64,000 nt of DNA. Source: Pseudomonas sp. PSE14. Its GTDB lineage: Bacteria; Pseudomonadota; Gammaproteobacteria; Pseudomonadales; Pseudomonadaceae. Location: assembly GCF_029203285.1 (NCBI RefSeq), contig NZ_CP115669.1, forward strand, positions 1,922,001-1,986,000, written 5' to 3'. The notes below the pieces were generated by a model. That model did not search any database. It saw only the letters and a list, made by a program, of their open reading frames with translations, and had not been told where the DNA came from. The translations under genes and the position numbers were made by a program. Below, piece after piece: positions 19,353 through 31,106 of the stretch (position 1 is its first letter; the number at the start of each line of letters is the position of its first letter).

Positions 19353-20040
19353 GTATTCCCTGCTGATCTTCGATTGGGATGGCACGCTGGTGGATTCCAT
19401 CGGCCGTATCGTCGAGTCGATGCGCGTCGCGGCAGTCAATTCCGGTCTGCCTTCGCGCAGTGACGAGGCGGTCAAGGGTATCATCGGCCTTGGTCTGCCC
19501 GAGGCGATCCAGACGCTCTATCCCGAAGTGGAAGAGGGCGAGCCGCTGGAGCGTTTTCGTCGCGACTACGGCGAGCACTATCTGAGTCTTGAGGTGCAGC
19601 CTTCTCCGCTGTTCCCTGGTGTTGCCGAGGCGATGACCGAATTTCGCCATGCGGGTTACCAACTGGCGGTCGCCACCGGCAAGAATCGCCGTGGCCTGGA
19701 TCGCGTGCTGGCGGGGCAGGGGTGGACCGATTTCTTCGACATCACCCGCGCTGCGGACGAGTCGGCGAGCAAGCCCGATCCGCGCATGCTGCATGAAATT
19801 CTTCGGCATTGCCGGGTGGATGCGCGCGATGCGCTGATGGTGGGGGATTCGCCTTTCGATCTGGAAATGGCGCGCCGTGCCGGCATGGATTCGGTGGCGG
19901 TGGGCTATGGTGCGCAGTCGCTGGAGACTCTGCGAGAGTATGCTCCGGCGCTGGAAGTGGAGCATTTCAATGAATTGCGCGCCTGGCTGGCCGGGCGCTC
20001 GGTGAAACCGCTGCTTAAGGTGGGCAACGATGTCGGATGA
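19345..20040 (+). CDS. HAD-superfamily hydrolase (subfamily IA phosphatase)
   Basis: 231 aa cytoplasmic phosphatase-like protein. HAD motif [11 protein letters not shown], motif II in [10 protein letters not shown] (Thr), motif III Lys in [11 protein letters not shown], motif [14 protein letters not shown]; cap domain between motifs I and II. It resembles phosphoglycolate phosphatase and pyrophosphatase PpaX-type enzymes, but the substrate cannot be told from sequence. Overlaps both rluC (8 nt) and the S49 peptidase gene (11 nt). Confidence 0.88.
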   Translation: MREYSLLIFDWDGTLVDSIGRIVESMRVAAVNSGLPSRSDEAVKGIIGLGLPEAIQTLYPEVEEGEPLERFRRDYGEHYLSLEVQPSPLFPGVAEAMTEFRHAGYQLAVATGKNRRGLDRVLAGQGWTDFFDITRAADESASKPDPRMLHEILRHCRVDARDALMVGDSPFDLEMARRAGMDSVAVGYGAQSLETLREYAPALEVEHFNELRAWLAGRSVKPLLKVGNDVG

Positions 20041-21025
20041 ATGGAAGGCGGACGATAGCAAGGCTGCGCAAACCACGGCAGGTGACGACAAGAGCTGGAA
20101 GCTGCTGGAGAAGGCAGTGCTGGCGGGGGTTCAGGAGCAGCGCCGTTCGCGTCGCTGGGGTATTTTCTTCAAGCTGCTGACCTTCCTTTATCTGTTCGTC
20201 GCCCTGGCGCTGTTCAGTCCGTTCGGTGGCCTGTCCAAGTCCGCCTCGCGCAGTGCCAGTCACACGGCGATGATCGAGGTGAAGGGCATGATCGCCGATG
20301 ACGAGCCGGCCAGTGCCGATAATGTCGTCGGTGCGCTGCGTTCCGCGTTCGAGGATGCTGGCACCAAGGGTATCGTCCTGCGTATCAATAGCCCGGGCGG
20401 CAGTCCGGTGCAGTCCGGCTATATCTACGATGAAATCAAGCGTCTGCGTGGTGAGCATCCGGATATCAAGGTCTATGCCGTGATCAGTGATCTCGGCGCC
20501 TCCGGTGCCTACTACATCGCCAGCGCCGCCGATCAGATTTACGCCGACAAGGCCAGTCTGGTGGGTTCCATTGGCGTGACCGCGGCGACTTTCGGTTTCG
20601 TCGGCACCATGGAAAAGCTGGGGGTGGATCGCCGCATCTACACCTCGGGTGAGCACAAGGCCTTCCTCGATCCGTTCCAGCCGCAGAAGCCGGATGAAAC
20701 CGCGTTCTGGCAGCAGGTGCTGGATACTACGCACAAACAGTTTATCGACAGCGTGAAGAAGGGGCGTGGCGATCGCCTGAAGGACAAGGATCATCCTGAG
20801 TTGTTCTCTGGTCTGATCTGGTCTGGCGAGCAAGCGCTGCAGCTAGGGCTGATCGATGGCCTGGGCAGCACCAGCTATGTGGCGCGGGAGATCATCAAGG
20901 AGAAGGAGGTGGTGGACTACACCGTCCAGGAAACCCCCTTCGACCGCTTCGCCAAGAAGCTGGGCACCAGCGTTGCCGAGCGTCTGGCGCTATGGATGGG
21001 TTGGCAGGGGCCGGCTCTGCGCTGA
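20030..21025 (+). CDS. Membrane-anchored S49-family (SppA-like) serine peptidase
   Basis: 331 aa: cytoplasmic N-terminus of about 45 residues, one TM helix (LLTFLYLFVALALFSPFGGL), then a periplasmic peptidase domain with the Clp/crotonase fold. The oxyanion/substrate motif INSPGGSP and the nucleophile segment DLGASGAYYIAS are present, with DKASLVGSIGV downstream. It is a short single-domain SppA/SohB-type enzyme that degrades cleaved signal peptides or membrane protein fragments. Last gene of the rluC operon, followed by a terminator. Confidence 0.9.
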   Translation: MSDEWKADDSKAAQTTAGDDKSWKLLEKAVLAGVQEQRRSRRWGIFFKLLTFLYLFVALALFSPFGGLSKSASRSASHTAMIEVKGMIADDEPASADNVVGALRSAFEDAGTKGIVLRINSPGGSPVQSGYIYDEIKRLRGEHPDIKVYAVISDLGASGAYYIASAADQIYADKASLVGSIGVTAATFGFVGTMEKLGVDRRIYTSGEHKAFLDPFQPQKPDETAFWQQVLDTTHKQFIDSVKKGRGDRLKDKDHPELFSGLIWSGEQALQLGLIDGLGSTSYVAREIIKEKEVVDYTVQETPFDRFAKKLGTSVAERLALWMGWQGPALR

Positions 21026-21044
21026 TTCCTTCCTCTATATAAAG

Positions 21045-21078
21045 GAAGGCCCGGCAATCGCCGGGCCTTCTGCGTTTT
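21045..21078 (+). terminator. Intrinsic terminator after the S49 peptidase gene
   Basis: GAAGGCCCGGC / GCCGGGCCTTC (21045-21070), 4-nt AATC loop, followed by TGCGTTTT. It also lies just past the stop of the convergent maf gene. Confidence 0.85.
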
Positions 21079-21082
21079 GGGG

Positions 21083-21661
21083 CTAGGGGATGGGTACCTG
21101 CTCGGCCAGCAGCATGTCCACCAGGCGGATCAGCGGCAGGCCGATCAGGCTGGTGGCGTCTTCGCCTTCGGTGGAGCGGAACAGGCTGACGCCGAGGCCT
21201 TCGGCCTTGAAGCTGCCGGCGCAATCGAAGGGCTGTTCGGCTTCCAGGTAGCGGCGGATACGTGCTTCGTCGAGGTCGCGGAAGTGCACGGTAAAGGGCA
21301 CGCAATCGACCTGGCTGCGGCCACTCTGGCTGTTCAGCAGGCAGAGTCCGGTGAGGAAGCTGACGCTCTTGCCGCTGGCGGCTTTCAGTTGTTCGCTGGC
21401 TCGATGGATGTTGAGGGGTTTGCCGAGTATCTGGCTGCCGTTCACTGCGGCCTGGTCGGAACCGATGATCAGATGGCCGGGGTAGCGCTGTGCCAGGGTG
21501 CGCGCTTTACTTTCCGCGAGGCGCTGGACCAGTTGCTCGGCGTTTTCACCGGGAAGCGGGCTTTCGTCGATGTCGGGACTTGCACATTCGAACGGCAGGC
21601 GCAGGCGCTGCAACAATTCGCGGCGGTAGGGTGAGCTGGAAGCAAGGATCAGTGGCAGCAT
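21083..21661 (-). CDS. Maf-like nucleotide pyrophosphatase (YceF type)
   Basis: 192 aa cytoplasmic enzyme that hydrolyses non-canonical or modified nucleoside triphosphates. N-terminal ILASSSPYRRELLQRL, SKARTLA, the catalytic GSDQAAV, LTGLCLLN, and CAGSFKAEGLG. Proximity to yceD-rpmF suggests the YceF (7-methyl-GTP) group rather than the YhdE (dTTP/UTP) group. SD AAAGGA 7 nt before ATG. Divergent from yceD with 112 bp between. Confidence 0.88.
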   Translation of the reverse strand: MLPLILASSSPYRRELLQRLRLPFECASPDIDESPLPGENAEQLVQRLAESKARTLAQRYPGHLIIGSDQAAVNGSQILGKPLNIHRASEQLKAASGKSVSFLTGLCLLNSQSGRSQVDCVPFTVHFRDLDEARIRRYLEAEQPFDCAGSFKAEGLGVSLFRSTEGEDATSLIGLPLIRLVDMLLAEQVPIP

Positions 21662-21736
21662 GGAGGATTCCTTTGGAGCGTCGCTGCGATTCTAGCGAAA
21701 AGGGCTGTCCATACAGCGGTTTATGGCTAATTTCCT

Positions 21737-21764
21737 TTGACAGCTTCGGGTGCATCCCTATAAT
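21737..21764 (+). promoter_or_regulatory. Consensus sigma-70 promoter of yceD-rpmF-plsX
   Basis: TTGACA (21737-21742), 16-nt spacer, TATAAT (21759-21764): both hexamers match the consensus exactly. Transcription should start about 21770-21772, only 2-4 nt before the yceD ATG. Confidence 0.85.
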
Positions 21765-21773
21765 GGCGCGCTT

Positions 21774-22304
21774 ATGTTGAATGGACCGATACCACCTCAC
21801 GTTGATCCGCGCAAACTGGTAGAGCGCGCCGCCACCCTCGAAGGTGAGCTGCCGATCGCCAAGATGCCACGTCTCAACGAGCAACTGACCAGCAGTGATG
21901 GCAAGATTCACGCGAAGTTTTCCTTCTTCCGTGATGAGCAGAAGCTGGCGGTCATGCACGTCGAACTCGACGCCGAGGTGAGCATGGTATGCCAGCGCTG
22001 TCTCGAGCCGGCCAACTTCCATGTGGGTGGTGAGTACGATTACGTCATCATCCCGGAAGGCAAGTCGATCGATGATCTGCCTAATGGCTACGATGCGCTG
22101 GAAGTGGGGGAAGACCCCATCGACCTGACCTCGCTGGCCGAGGACGAGTTGCTGCTCGCCTTGCCCATCGTGCCGGTCCATGATCCTGAGGATTGCCAGC
22201 AGCCGGTGGGATACGCTACAGCGCCCGAACCGAGCGAGAACGTCGAAGAGCGGCCCAATCCGTTCAGCGTACTGGCGCAGTTGAAGCGTGACCCAAACGT
22301 TTAG
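21774..22304 (+). CDS. yceD: YceD/DUF177 family protein
   Basis: 176 aa, cytoplasmic. Conserved N-terminus MLNGPIPPHVDPRKL and the DUF177 core MVCQRCLEP around residue 75, with an acidic C-terminal half. Members of this family are co-transcribed with rpmF; the plant homologue takes part in 23S rRNA accumulation, so a role in large-subunit assembly is likely. No SD precedes the ATG, and the promoter -10 ends 9 nt before it, so the mRNA may be nearly leaderless. rpmF follows after 13 nt. Confidence 0.88.
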   Translation: MLNGPIPPHVDPRKLVERAATLEGELPIAKMPRLNEQLTSSDGKIHAKFSFFRDEQKLAVMHVELDAEVSMVCQRCLEPANFHVGGEYDYVIIPEGKSIDDLPNGYDALEVGEDPIDLTSLAEDELLLALPIVPVHDPEDCQQPVGYATAPEPSENVEERPNPFSVLAQLKRDPNV

Positions 22305-22317
22305 GAGTTAATCAATC

Positions 22318-22500
22318 ATGGCTGTTCAGCAGAACAAAAAATCCCGTTCCGCTCGTGACATGCGTCGTTCCCACGATGCCCTGGACGCGAACGCTCTGTC
22401 CGTAGAGAAGAGCACCGGTGAAGTTCACCTGCGTCACCACGTCTCCCCGGACGGTTTCTATCGCGGCCGTAAGGTCGTAGACAAGGGCTCTGACGAGTAA
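22318..22500 (+). CDS. rpmF: 50S ribosomal protein L32
   Basis: 60-aa basic protein [20 protein letters not shown]..., typical L32 of gammaproteobacteria without the four-Cys zinc knuckle of the Cys+ form. Start has AGGAG 9 nt upstream. It stands between yceD and plsX as in most proteobacteria, coupling ribosome and fatty-acid synthesis. Confidence 0.97.
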   Translation: MAVQQNKKSRSARDMRRSHDALDANALSVEKSTGEVHLRHHVSPDGFYRGRKVVDKGSDE

Positions 22501-22503
22501 TCC

Positions 22504-23511
22504 TTGTCCGCACCAATCATCGCGATTGATGCAATGGGTGGGGACTACGGTCCCCACTGCATTGTTCCGGCCTGCATTTCCTTTCTGGCCGAGTACGCCT
22601 CTCTTCAACTGGTCCTTGTTGGCCAGGCTCCCTTGATCGAAGAACACCTGCGCGACCTGTCCCCGGTTGAGCGCCAGCGTCTTCACGTTCACCACGCCAG
22701 CGAAGTCGTCACGATGGACGAGCGTCCGTCCCAGGCTCTGCGCGGCAAGCCCGACTCCTCCATGCGTGTTGCCCTCGAACTGGTTCGGGATGGCAAGGCC
22801 CATGCCTGCGTCAGTGCCGGCAATACCGGTGCGCTGATGGCACTCTCCCGCTACCTGCTCAAGACACTGCCCGGTATCGACCGTCCGGCGATGGTCACTG
22901 CCGTGCCGACGCAGACTGGTCATTGCCATCTGCTTGATCTGGGGGCGAACGTCGATTGCAGTGCCGAGCATCTTTATCAGTTCGCCGTCATGGGTGCTGT
23001 CGCGGCGGAGACACTGGGCAAGCAGAATCCCAGGGTGGCGCTGCTGAATGTCGGTACCGAGGACATCAAGGGCAACCAGCAGGTGAAGCTGGCGGCCAGT
23101 CTGTTGCAGCAGGCGCGCGGGGTGAATTACATCGGCTACATCGAGGGCGATGGCCTCTATCGCGGTCTGGCCGATGTGGTGGTGTGCGACGGCTTCGTTG
23201 GCAACATCCTGCTCAAGTCCAGCGAGGGGTTGGCGGCGATGGTTGCGGCCCGCCTGGAAGAATTGTTCAACTCCAGCCTGCCGGCCAAGGCGGTGGGGCT
23301 GATGGCTATGCCGTTCCTGCGTCGGCTGCGTGGCGATCTCACGCCGTCCCAGCACAATGGTGCGAGTTTCCTCGGTTTGCAGGGCATCGTGGTGAAGAGC
23401 CACGGCAGCGCGAAAGAGGAGGGCATCCAGAGCGCCTTGCGTCGTGCGCTGCTCGAAGTTCGCGAGAATCTGCCCCAGCGGCTGCATGGCCGGCTGGAAC
23501 ATCTGCTCTAA
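22504..23511 (+). CDS. plsX: Phosphate acyltransferase PlsX
   Basis: Converts acyl-ACP to acyl-phosphate, the first step of phospholipid synthesis, as a peripheral membrane enzyme. 335 aa. N-terminal [12 protein letters not shown], central [22 protein letters not shown] and [11 protein letters not shown]-terminal [13 protein letters not shown]. The start is TTG at 22504, 3 nt after rpmF, chosen because it gives [13 protein letters not shown]; the next in-frame ATG would remove the first beta strand. The rare start and weak SD may keep expression below that of rpmF. Confidence 0.93.
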   Translation: MSAPIIAIDAMGGDYGPHCIVPACISFLAEYASLQLVLVGQAPLIEEHLRDLSPVERQRLHVHHASEVVTMDERPSQALRGKPDSSMRVALELVRDGKAHACVSAGNTGALMALSRYLLKTLPGIDRPAMVTAVPTQTGHCHLLDLGANVDCSAEHLYQFAVMGAVAAETLGKQNPRVALLNVGTEDIKGNQQVKLAASLLQQARGVNYIGYIEGDGLYRGLADVVVCDGFVGNILLKSSEGLAAMVAARLEELFNSSLPAKAVGLMAMPFLRRLRGDLTPSQHNGASFLGLQGIVVKSHGSAKEEGIQSALRRALLEVRENLPQRLHGRLEHLL

Positions 23512-23615
23512 TGTGACCGCGGTCGTCAGACCGTCATCCAACTGTCAGTTCAATACGCCAGGCTTCCGCTGGCGATATCCATTTGATGACACAGACAAAA
23601 AAGGGAACTGTTGCA

Positions 23616-24554
23616 ATGTCCGCATCCCTCGCCTTCGTATTCCCCGGTCAAGGTTCGCAGTCCCTCGGCATGCTTGCCGAACTGGGCACCCAGCACGCCA
23701 TCGTGCGCGATACCTTTGCCGAAGCCTCTGCCGCCCTGGGTTATGACCTCTGGGCCCTGGTGCAGGAAGGGCCGGAAGAGCGCCTGAACCAGACCGACAA
23801 GACCCAGCCCGCCATTCTCACCGCTTCCATCGCCCTGTGGCGCCTGTGGCAAGCCGAGGGTGGCGCGCAGCCGGCCTACGTTGCCGGCCATAGCCTGGGT
23901 GAATATTCCGCGCTGGTCGCCGCCGGCAGCCTGGCCTTTGCCGATGCGGTGAAGCTGGTTGAGCGTCGCGGCCAACTGATGCAGGAAGCCGTTCCGGCCG
24001 GTACTGGTGGCATGGCGGCCATCCTCGGCCTGGAAGATGCCGATGTGCTGGCGGCTTGCACCGAAGCCGCCCAGGGCGAAGTGGTCAGCGCTGTGAACTT
24101 CAACGCGCCGGGCCAGGTGGTGATCGCCGGTGCGGCCAAGGCCGTGGAGCGCGCCATTGAAGGCTGCAAGGCGCGTGGTGCCAAGCGCGCCGTGGCGCTG
24201 CCGGTCAGCGTGCCGTCGCACTGCGAGCTGATGCGCCCGGCTGCCGAGCGCTTTGCCGATGCCGTTGAGGCCATTCAGTGGCAGATGCCGCAGATTGCCC
24301 TGGTGCAGAACGTTACCGCCCAGGTTCCCGCTGATCTGGCCGCGCTCAAGCGCGATCTGCTGGCGCAGCTGTACAGCCCGGTTCGTTGGGTGGAGAGCGT
24401 CCAACTGCTGGCCGAGAAGGGCGTCACCGACCTGGTCGAGTGCGGCCCGGGCAAGGTGCTGGCTGGTTTGAACAAGCGTTGCGCCAAGGGCGTGACCACC
24501 CACAACCTGGATTCCGCGGACGCCTTCGGGGCGGCACGCGCGGCGCTGGCCTGA
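23616..24554 (+). CDS. fabD: Malonyl-CoA:ACP transacylase
   Basis: Loads malonyl onto ACP for fatty-acid elongation. 312 aa. FVFPGQGSQS at the N-terminus, nucleophile Ser in AGHSLGEYSAL, Arg in VERRGQLMQ, catalytic His in VPSHCELM, and C-terminal ECGPGKVLAGL. ATG at 23616 has GGGAAC upstream; an ATG at 23583 would add an unlikely KKGTV-rich extension. Gap of 104 nt after plsX; fabG is 13 nt downstream. Confidence 0.95.
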   Translation: MSASLAFVFPGQGSQSLGMLAELGTQHAIVRDTFAEASAALGYDLWALVQEGPEERLNQTDKTQPAILTASIALWRLWQAEGGAQPAYVAGHSLGEYSALVAAGSLAFADAVKLVERRGQLMQEAVPAGTGGMAAILGLEDADVLAACTEAAQGEVVSAVNFNAPGQVVIAGAAKAVERAIEGCKARGAKRAVALPVSVPSHCELMRPAAERFADAVEAIQWQMPQIALVQNVTAQVPADLAALKRDLLAQLYSPVRWVESVQLLAEKGVTDLVECGPGKVLAGLNKRCAKGVTTHNLDSADAFGAARAALA

Positions 24555-24567
24555 GAGGAGATAAAGC

Positions 24568-25311
24568 ATGAGTCTGCAAGGTAAGGTTGCACTGGTTACC
24601 GGCGCGAGCCGTGGTATCGGCCAGGCCATCGCCCTGGAACTGGGTCGCATGGGCGCCACCGTGATCGGCACTGCCACCAGCGAGTCCGGCGCGCAGAAGA
24701 TTTCTGAATACCTGAAGGCCAATGGCATTCAGGGTTCGGGCATGGTGCTGGACGTCTCCAACGACGAGTCCGTGACCAGCACCCTCGAAGCCATCCAGAA
24801 AGAAGCCGGTGCTCCGGCTATCGTCGTCAATAACGCCGGCATCACCCGCGATAACCTGCTGATGCGCATGAAGGACGACGAGTGGTTCGACGTGGTTAAC
24901 ACCAACCTCAACAGCCTCTACCGTCTGTCGAAAGCCGTCCTGCGTGGCATGACCAAGGCACGTTGGGGTCGCATCATCAACATCGGTTCGGTGGTGGGTG
25001 CCATGGGCAATGCCGGGCAGACCAACTACGCTGCTGCCAAGGCCGGTCTTGAGGGCTTCACCCGTGCCCTGGCGCGCGAAGTCGGTTCCCGTGCTATCAC
25101 TGTCAACGCGGTTGCTCCTGGCTTCATCGACACCGACATGACCCGCGAACTGCCGGAGGCGCAGCGTGAAGCGCTGCTCGGTCAGATTCCGCTGGGTCGA
25201 CTGGGGCAAGCAGAAGAGATCGCCAAAGTGGTAGCATTCCTCGCTTCCGAGGGCGCAGCTTATGTTACGGGTGCCACGGTACCGGTGAATGGCGGAATGT
25301 ACATGAGTTGA
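24568..25311 (+). CDS. fabG: 3-oxoacyl-ACP reductase
   Basis: NADPH-dependent SDR that reduces 3-ketoacyl-ACP in each elongation cycle. 247 aa. Cofactor motif TGASRGIGQA, NNAGIT, catalytic Ser in IGSVVGAMGNAGQ, YAAAK (Tyr/Lys), and the tetramer-forming C-terminus TGATVPVNGGMYMS typical of FabG. SD GAGGAG 8 nt before ATG. Confidence 0.96.
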   Translation: MSLQGKVALVTGASRGIGQAIALELGRMGATVIGTATSESGAQKISEYLKANGIQGSGMVLDVSNDESVTSTLEAIQKEAGAPAIVVNNAGITRDNLLMRMKDDEWFDVVNTNLNSLYRLSKAVLRGMTKARWGRIINIGSVVGAMGNAGQTNYAAAKAGLEGFTRALAREVGSRAITVNAVAPGFIDTDMTRELPEAQREALLGQIPLGRLGQAEEIAKVVAFLASEGAAYVTGATVPVNGGMYMS

Positions 25312-25425
25312 TGTGACGTGTTGCTTCGCGGCGATGTCATATGCGCTGTCTAGAATCCCCAACGTACTGCGGACGGGATTAGGCAGAGCATCTGGGTTAG
25401 CCGCGAAGGGGCGTCAGCGTTCAGC

Positions 25426-25453
25426 TTGAAATGCAGAAAACCCTTTCTATACA
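25426..25453 (+). promoter_or_regulatory. Sigma-70 promoter of acpP
   Basis: TTGAAA (25426-25431), 16-nt spacer, TATACA (25448-25453); predicted start near 25460, giving a leader of about 44 nt with GGAG and AAGG before the ATG. It would allow acpP to be expressed far above fabG. Confidence 0.7.
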
Positions 25454-25503
25454 CTTACCCGCAGCCCAGCTGTACGGATTGTCCATAGGAGTGAAAACAA
25501 GGT

Positions 25504-25740
25504 ATGAGCACCATCGAAGAACGCGTCAAGAAGATCGTTGCTGAGCAACTCGGCGTTAAGGAAGAAGAAGTCACCAACAGCGCTTCCTTCGTTGAAGACC
25601 TGGGCGCCGACTCCCTTGACACCGTTGAGCTGGTGATGGCTCTGGAAGAGGAATTCGAGACCGAAATCCCCGACGAGCAAGCCGAAAAGATCACCACCGT
25701 TCAGGAAGCCATCGACTACATCGTTGCCCACCAGGCATAA
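25504..25740 (+). CDS. acpP: Acyl carrier protein
   Basis: 78-aa acidic carrier of growing acyl chains. Phosphopantetheine attachment Ser37 in the motif [10 protein letters not shown]; helix [15 protein letters not shown]; acidic recognition helix. Own promoter upstream and terminator downstream, fitting the very high demand for ACP. Sits between fabG and fabF as usual. Confidence 0.98.
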   Translation: MSTIEERVKKIVAEQLGVKEEEVTNSASFVEDLGADSLDTVELVMALEEEFETEIPDEQAEKITTVQEAIDYIVAHQA

Positions 25741-25768
25741 GACGTAGTCGTCGGTTCCCCGACGAAAG

Positions 25769-25827
25769 AAGCCGCACGGCCTGCAAAGGCGTGCGGCTTT
25801 TCTTTAACGCCGGCATCTGCCGGCGTT
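25769..25827 (+). terminator. Terminator after acpP and adjoining hairpin
   Basis: AAGCCGCAC / GTGCGGCTT (25769-25799) followed by TTCTTT is a good intrinsic terminator. A second perfect hairpin AACGCCGGC / GCCGGCGTT (25806-25827) follows at once, without a T-run, in the fabF leader. Together they would reduce read-through to fabF. Confidence 0.8.
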
Positions 25828-25858
25828 ATTGCCGTGAAACGTATGAGAGGAAGTCACA

Positions 25859-27103
25859 GTGTCGCGTAGACGCGTAGTCATCACTGGCATGGGTATGTTG
25901 TCGCCCCTGGGTGTGGATGTGCCGAGCAGTTGGGAAGGCATTCTCGCCGGGCGCAGCGGTATTGCCCCGATCGAACACATGGACCTGTCCGCCTTTTCCA
26001 CCCGCTTCGGCGGTTCGGTGAAGGGTTTCGACGTCGAGCAATACATGTCCGCCAAGGAAGCTCGCAAACTCGACCTGTTCATCCAGTACGGCCTGGCCGC
26101 CAGCTACCAGGCGGTGCGTGACTCCGGCCTGGAAGTCACAGACGCCAACCGGGAGCGCATCGGCGTTGCCATCGGTTCGGGCATCGGCGGTCTGACCAAC
26201 ATCGAAAACACCTGCCGTTCGTTGTTCGAGCAGGGCCCGCGGCGCATTTCGCCGTTCTTCGTGCCCGGCTCGGTCATCAACATGGTTTCCGGGTTCCTGT
26301 CGATCAACCTCGGTCTGCAGGGTCCCAACTACGCCATCACCACCGCCTGCACCACCGGCACCCACAACATCGGCATGGCCGCGCGCAACATCGCCTACGG
26401 CGACGCTGACGTGATGGTGGCCGGCGGCTCCGAAATGGCTGCCTGCGGTCTGGGTCTGGGCGGCTTCGGCGCGGCCCGCGCGCTGTCCACCCGCAACGAC
26501 GAGCCGGCCAAGGCCAGCCGTCCGTGGGACAAGGACCGCGATGGCTTCGTGCTCTCCGACGGCGCAGGCGCGCTGGTGCTGGAAGAGCTGGAGCATGCCA
26601 AGGCCCGTGGCGCCCGTATCTATGCCGAGGTCGTGGGCTTCGGCATGAGCGGCGACGCCTACCACATGACCGCTCCGCCGGAAAACGGCGCGGGCGCCGC
26701 GCGCTGCATGAAGGCGGCCCTGCGTGACGCCGGCCTGAACCCGGAGCAGGTCGATTACATCAACGCCCACGGCACCTCCACGCCGGCCGGCGACATCGCG
26801 GAAATCGCCGCGGTGAAATCGATCTTCGGCGAGCATGCCTATGGGCTGTCGATGAGCTCCACCAAGTCCATGACCGGTCACCTGCTGGGTGCCGCCGGCG
26901 CGGTCGAGGCGATCTTCTGCGTGCTCGCCCTGCGCGACCAGGTGGCGCCGCCGACCATCAACCTGGACAACCCCGACGAGGGCTGTGACCTGGATCTGGT
27001 GGCACACCAGCCCAAGGAGCGTCCGATCGAGGTCGCGCTGTCGAACTCCTTCGGTTTCGGTGGTACCAACGGCTCCCTGGTGTTCCGCCGGTTCCACGGC
27101 TGA
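25859..27103 (+). CDS. fabF: 3-oxoacyl-ACP synthase II
   Basis: Condensing enzyme KAS II, which elongates acyl-ACP and makes cis-vaccenoyl chains. 414 aa. N-terminal [15 protein letters not shown], active-site Cys in [12 protein letters not shown], catalytic His in [11 protein letters not shown] and [12 protein letters not shown]-terminal [17 protein letters not shown] start with GAGAGGA 8 nt upstream. The stop overlaps pabC (TGATG). Confidence 0.96.
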   Translation: MSRRRVVITGMGMLSPLGVDVPSSWEGILAGRSGIAPIEHMDLSAFSTRFGGSVKGFDVEQYMSAKEARKLDLFIQYGLAASYQAVRDSGLEVTDANRERIGVAIGSGIGGLTNIENTCRSLFEQGPRRISPFFVPGSVINMVSGFLSINLGLQGPNYAITTACTTGTHNIGMAARNIAYGDADVMVAGGSEMAACGLGLGGFGAARALSTRNDEPAKASRPWDKDRDGFVLSDGAGALVLEELEHAKARGARIYAEVVGFGMSGDAYHMTAPPENGAGAARCMKAALRDAGLNPEQVDYINAHGTSTPAGDIAEIAAVKSIFGEHAYGLSMSSTKSMTGHLLGAAGAVEAIFCVLALRDQVAPPTINLDNPDEGCDLDLVAHQPKERPIEVALSNSFGFGGTNGSLVFRRFHG

Positions 27104-27918
27104 TGTTGAGCTGGGTCGACGGCCGCAGCGCCGAGGTCCTGTCCGTGAGAGATCGCGGATTGGCCTATGGCGATGGCCTGTTCGAAACCATTCGCGTGTC
27201 GGCAGGCCGCCCGCGCCTGCTGGCACGCCACATGGCCCGGCTGGAAGAGGGTGTGCAACGCCTGGCCCTGCCGGTCTCGCTGGAGCGGGTCGAAGACGAA
27301 CTGCTGCGTTTCAGCACGGCATTGGGCGATGGCGTCGCCAAGCTAATGCTGACCCGTGGCGAAGGCGCGCGCGGCTACGCGCCGCAGGCGGACGCCCAGG
27401 TGCGCCGCCTGCTGCTTGGCTCCCCGGCGCCGGCTTACCCGGCAAAGCACTGGGAGGAGGGCGTCCAGCTCTTCCCTTGCGCGACGCGCCTGGCCGAGCA
27501 GCCCTTGCTGGCCGGCCTCAAGCACCTCAATCGCCTGGAGCAGGTTCTGGCCCGCGCCGAGTGGGATGACCCGACCTTTGCCGAGGGCCTGATGCGCGAC
27601 GTTTCCGGACGGATCGTCGAAGGCGTGTTCAGCAATCTGTTTCTGGTCCGCAATGGCGAACTGGTCACCGCCGAGCTCAGCCGTTGCGGCGTTGCCGGCG
27701 TGATGCGCGCCGAAGTGATCGAGCGCGCCGGCAATATCGGCCTACCGGTCATCGTGCGGGACATCGACTTCGACGAACTGGCGCAGGCCGACGAGGTCTT
27801 TCTCTGCAACAGCCTCTACGGCATCTGGCCGGTGCGTGGCTTTGCCGGTCGTGCTTGGCCGGTCGGGCCGCTGACCCGTAAACTGCAAGGCCAACTTCGC
27901 GAACTTCTGGATTCCTGA
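27103..27918 (+). CDS. pabC: Aminodeoxychorismate lyase
   Basis: PLP enzyme (class IV aminotransferase fold) that releases pyruvate from aminodeoxychorismate to give p-aminobenzoate for folate. 271 aa. N-terminal SVRDRGLAYGDGLFETIRV, PLP Lys in GLKHLNRLEQVLA, VEGVFSNLF and CNSLYGIWPV. Coupled to fabF by TGATG; mltG follows within 6 nt. The pabC-mltG-tmk-holB order is the conserved E. coli arrangement. Confidence 0.93.
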   Translation: MLSWVDGRSAEVLSVRDRGLAYGDGLFETIRVSAGRPRLLARHMARLEEGVQRLALPVSLERVEDELLRFSTALGDGVAKLMLTRGEGARGYAPQADAQVRRLLLGSPAPAYPAKHWEEGVQLFPCATRLAEQPLLAGLKHLNRLEQVLARAEWDDPTFAEGLMRDVSGRIVEGVFSNLFLVRNGELVTAELSRCGVAGVMRAEVIERAGNIGLPVIVRDIDFDELAQADEVFLCNSLYGIWPVRGFAGRAWPVGPLTRKLQGQLRELLDS

Positions 27919-27924
27919 CACGTG

Positions 27925-30639
<2,715 letters not shown>

Positions 30640-30675
30640 AATCCGCCCATTGGATACAACTGCCAGGACAGCTGA

Positions 30676-31032
30676 ATGAGCTTGCCACCGAATCTGGGTC
30701 CGCGGAACGGAATCCTGTCCCTGACGATCAAGGACAAGTCCGTATTGTATGCCGCCTACATGCCGTTCATCCGTAACGGTGGTCTGTTCATCCCGACCAA
30801 CAAGACCTACAAGCTGGGCGACGAAGTCTTCATGCTGCTCAACCTGATGGACGAGCCGGAGAAGATCCCGGTGGCCGGCAAAGTGGTCTGGATTACGCCC
30901 AAGGGAGCCCAGGGCAACCGTGCGGCGGGTATCGGCGTGCAGTTCAACGATGGCGACAATACCGCGCGCAACAAGATCGAGACCTACCTGGCCGGCGCGC
31001 TGAAGTCGGACCGTCCGACCCATACCATGTAA
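30676..31032 (+). CDS. pilZ: Type IV pilus assembly protein PilZ
   Basis: 118 aa, matching the founding PilZ of P. aeruginosa (MSLPPNLGPRNGILSLTIKD...). Needed for type IV pilus assembly, where it works with FimX and PilB. It lacks RxxxR and the full (D/N)xSxxG motif, in line with the known failure of this protein to bind c-di-GMP. The pilus genes themselves are elsewhere. A terminator hairpin follows. Confidence 0.95.
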   Translation: MSLPPNLGPRNGILSLTIKDKSVLYAAYMPFIRNGGLFIPTNKTYKLGDEVFMLLNLMDEPEKIPVAGKVVWITPKGAQGNRAAGIGVQFNDGDNTARNKIETYLAGALKSDRPTHTM

Positions 31033-31060
31033 GATTCGCAGGCTATACAGGCTGCAAGCA

Positions 31061-31091
31061 CGAAGCGCCCGAATGGGCGCTTCGTCATTTT
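31061..31091 (+). terminator. Hairpin between pilZ and tatD
   Basis: CGAAGCGCCC / GGGCGCTTCG with GAAT loop (31061-31084), followed by TCATTTT. tatD starts 16 nt later, so it may act as an attenuating terminator rather than an operon end. Confidence 0.7.
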
Positions 31092-31106
31092 CCGGAGAGT
31101 GTTTTC

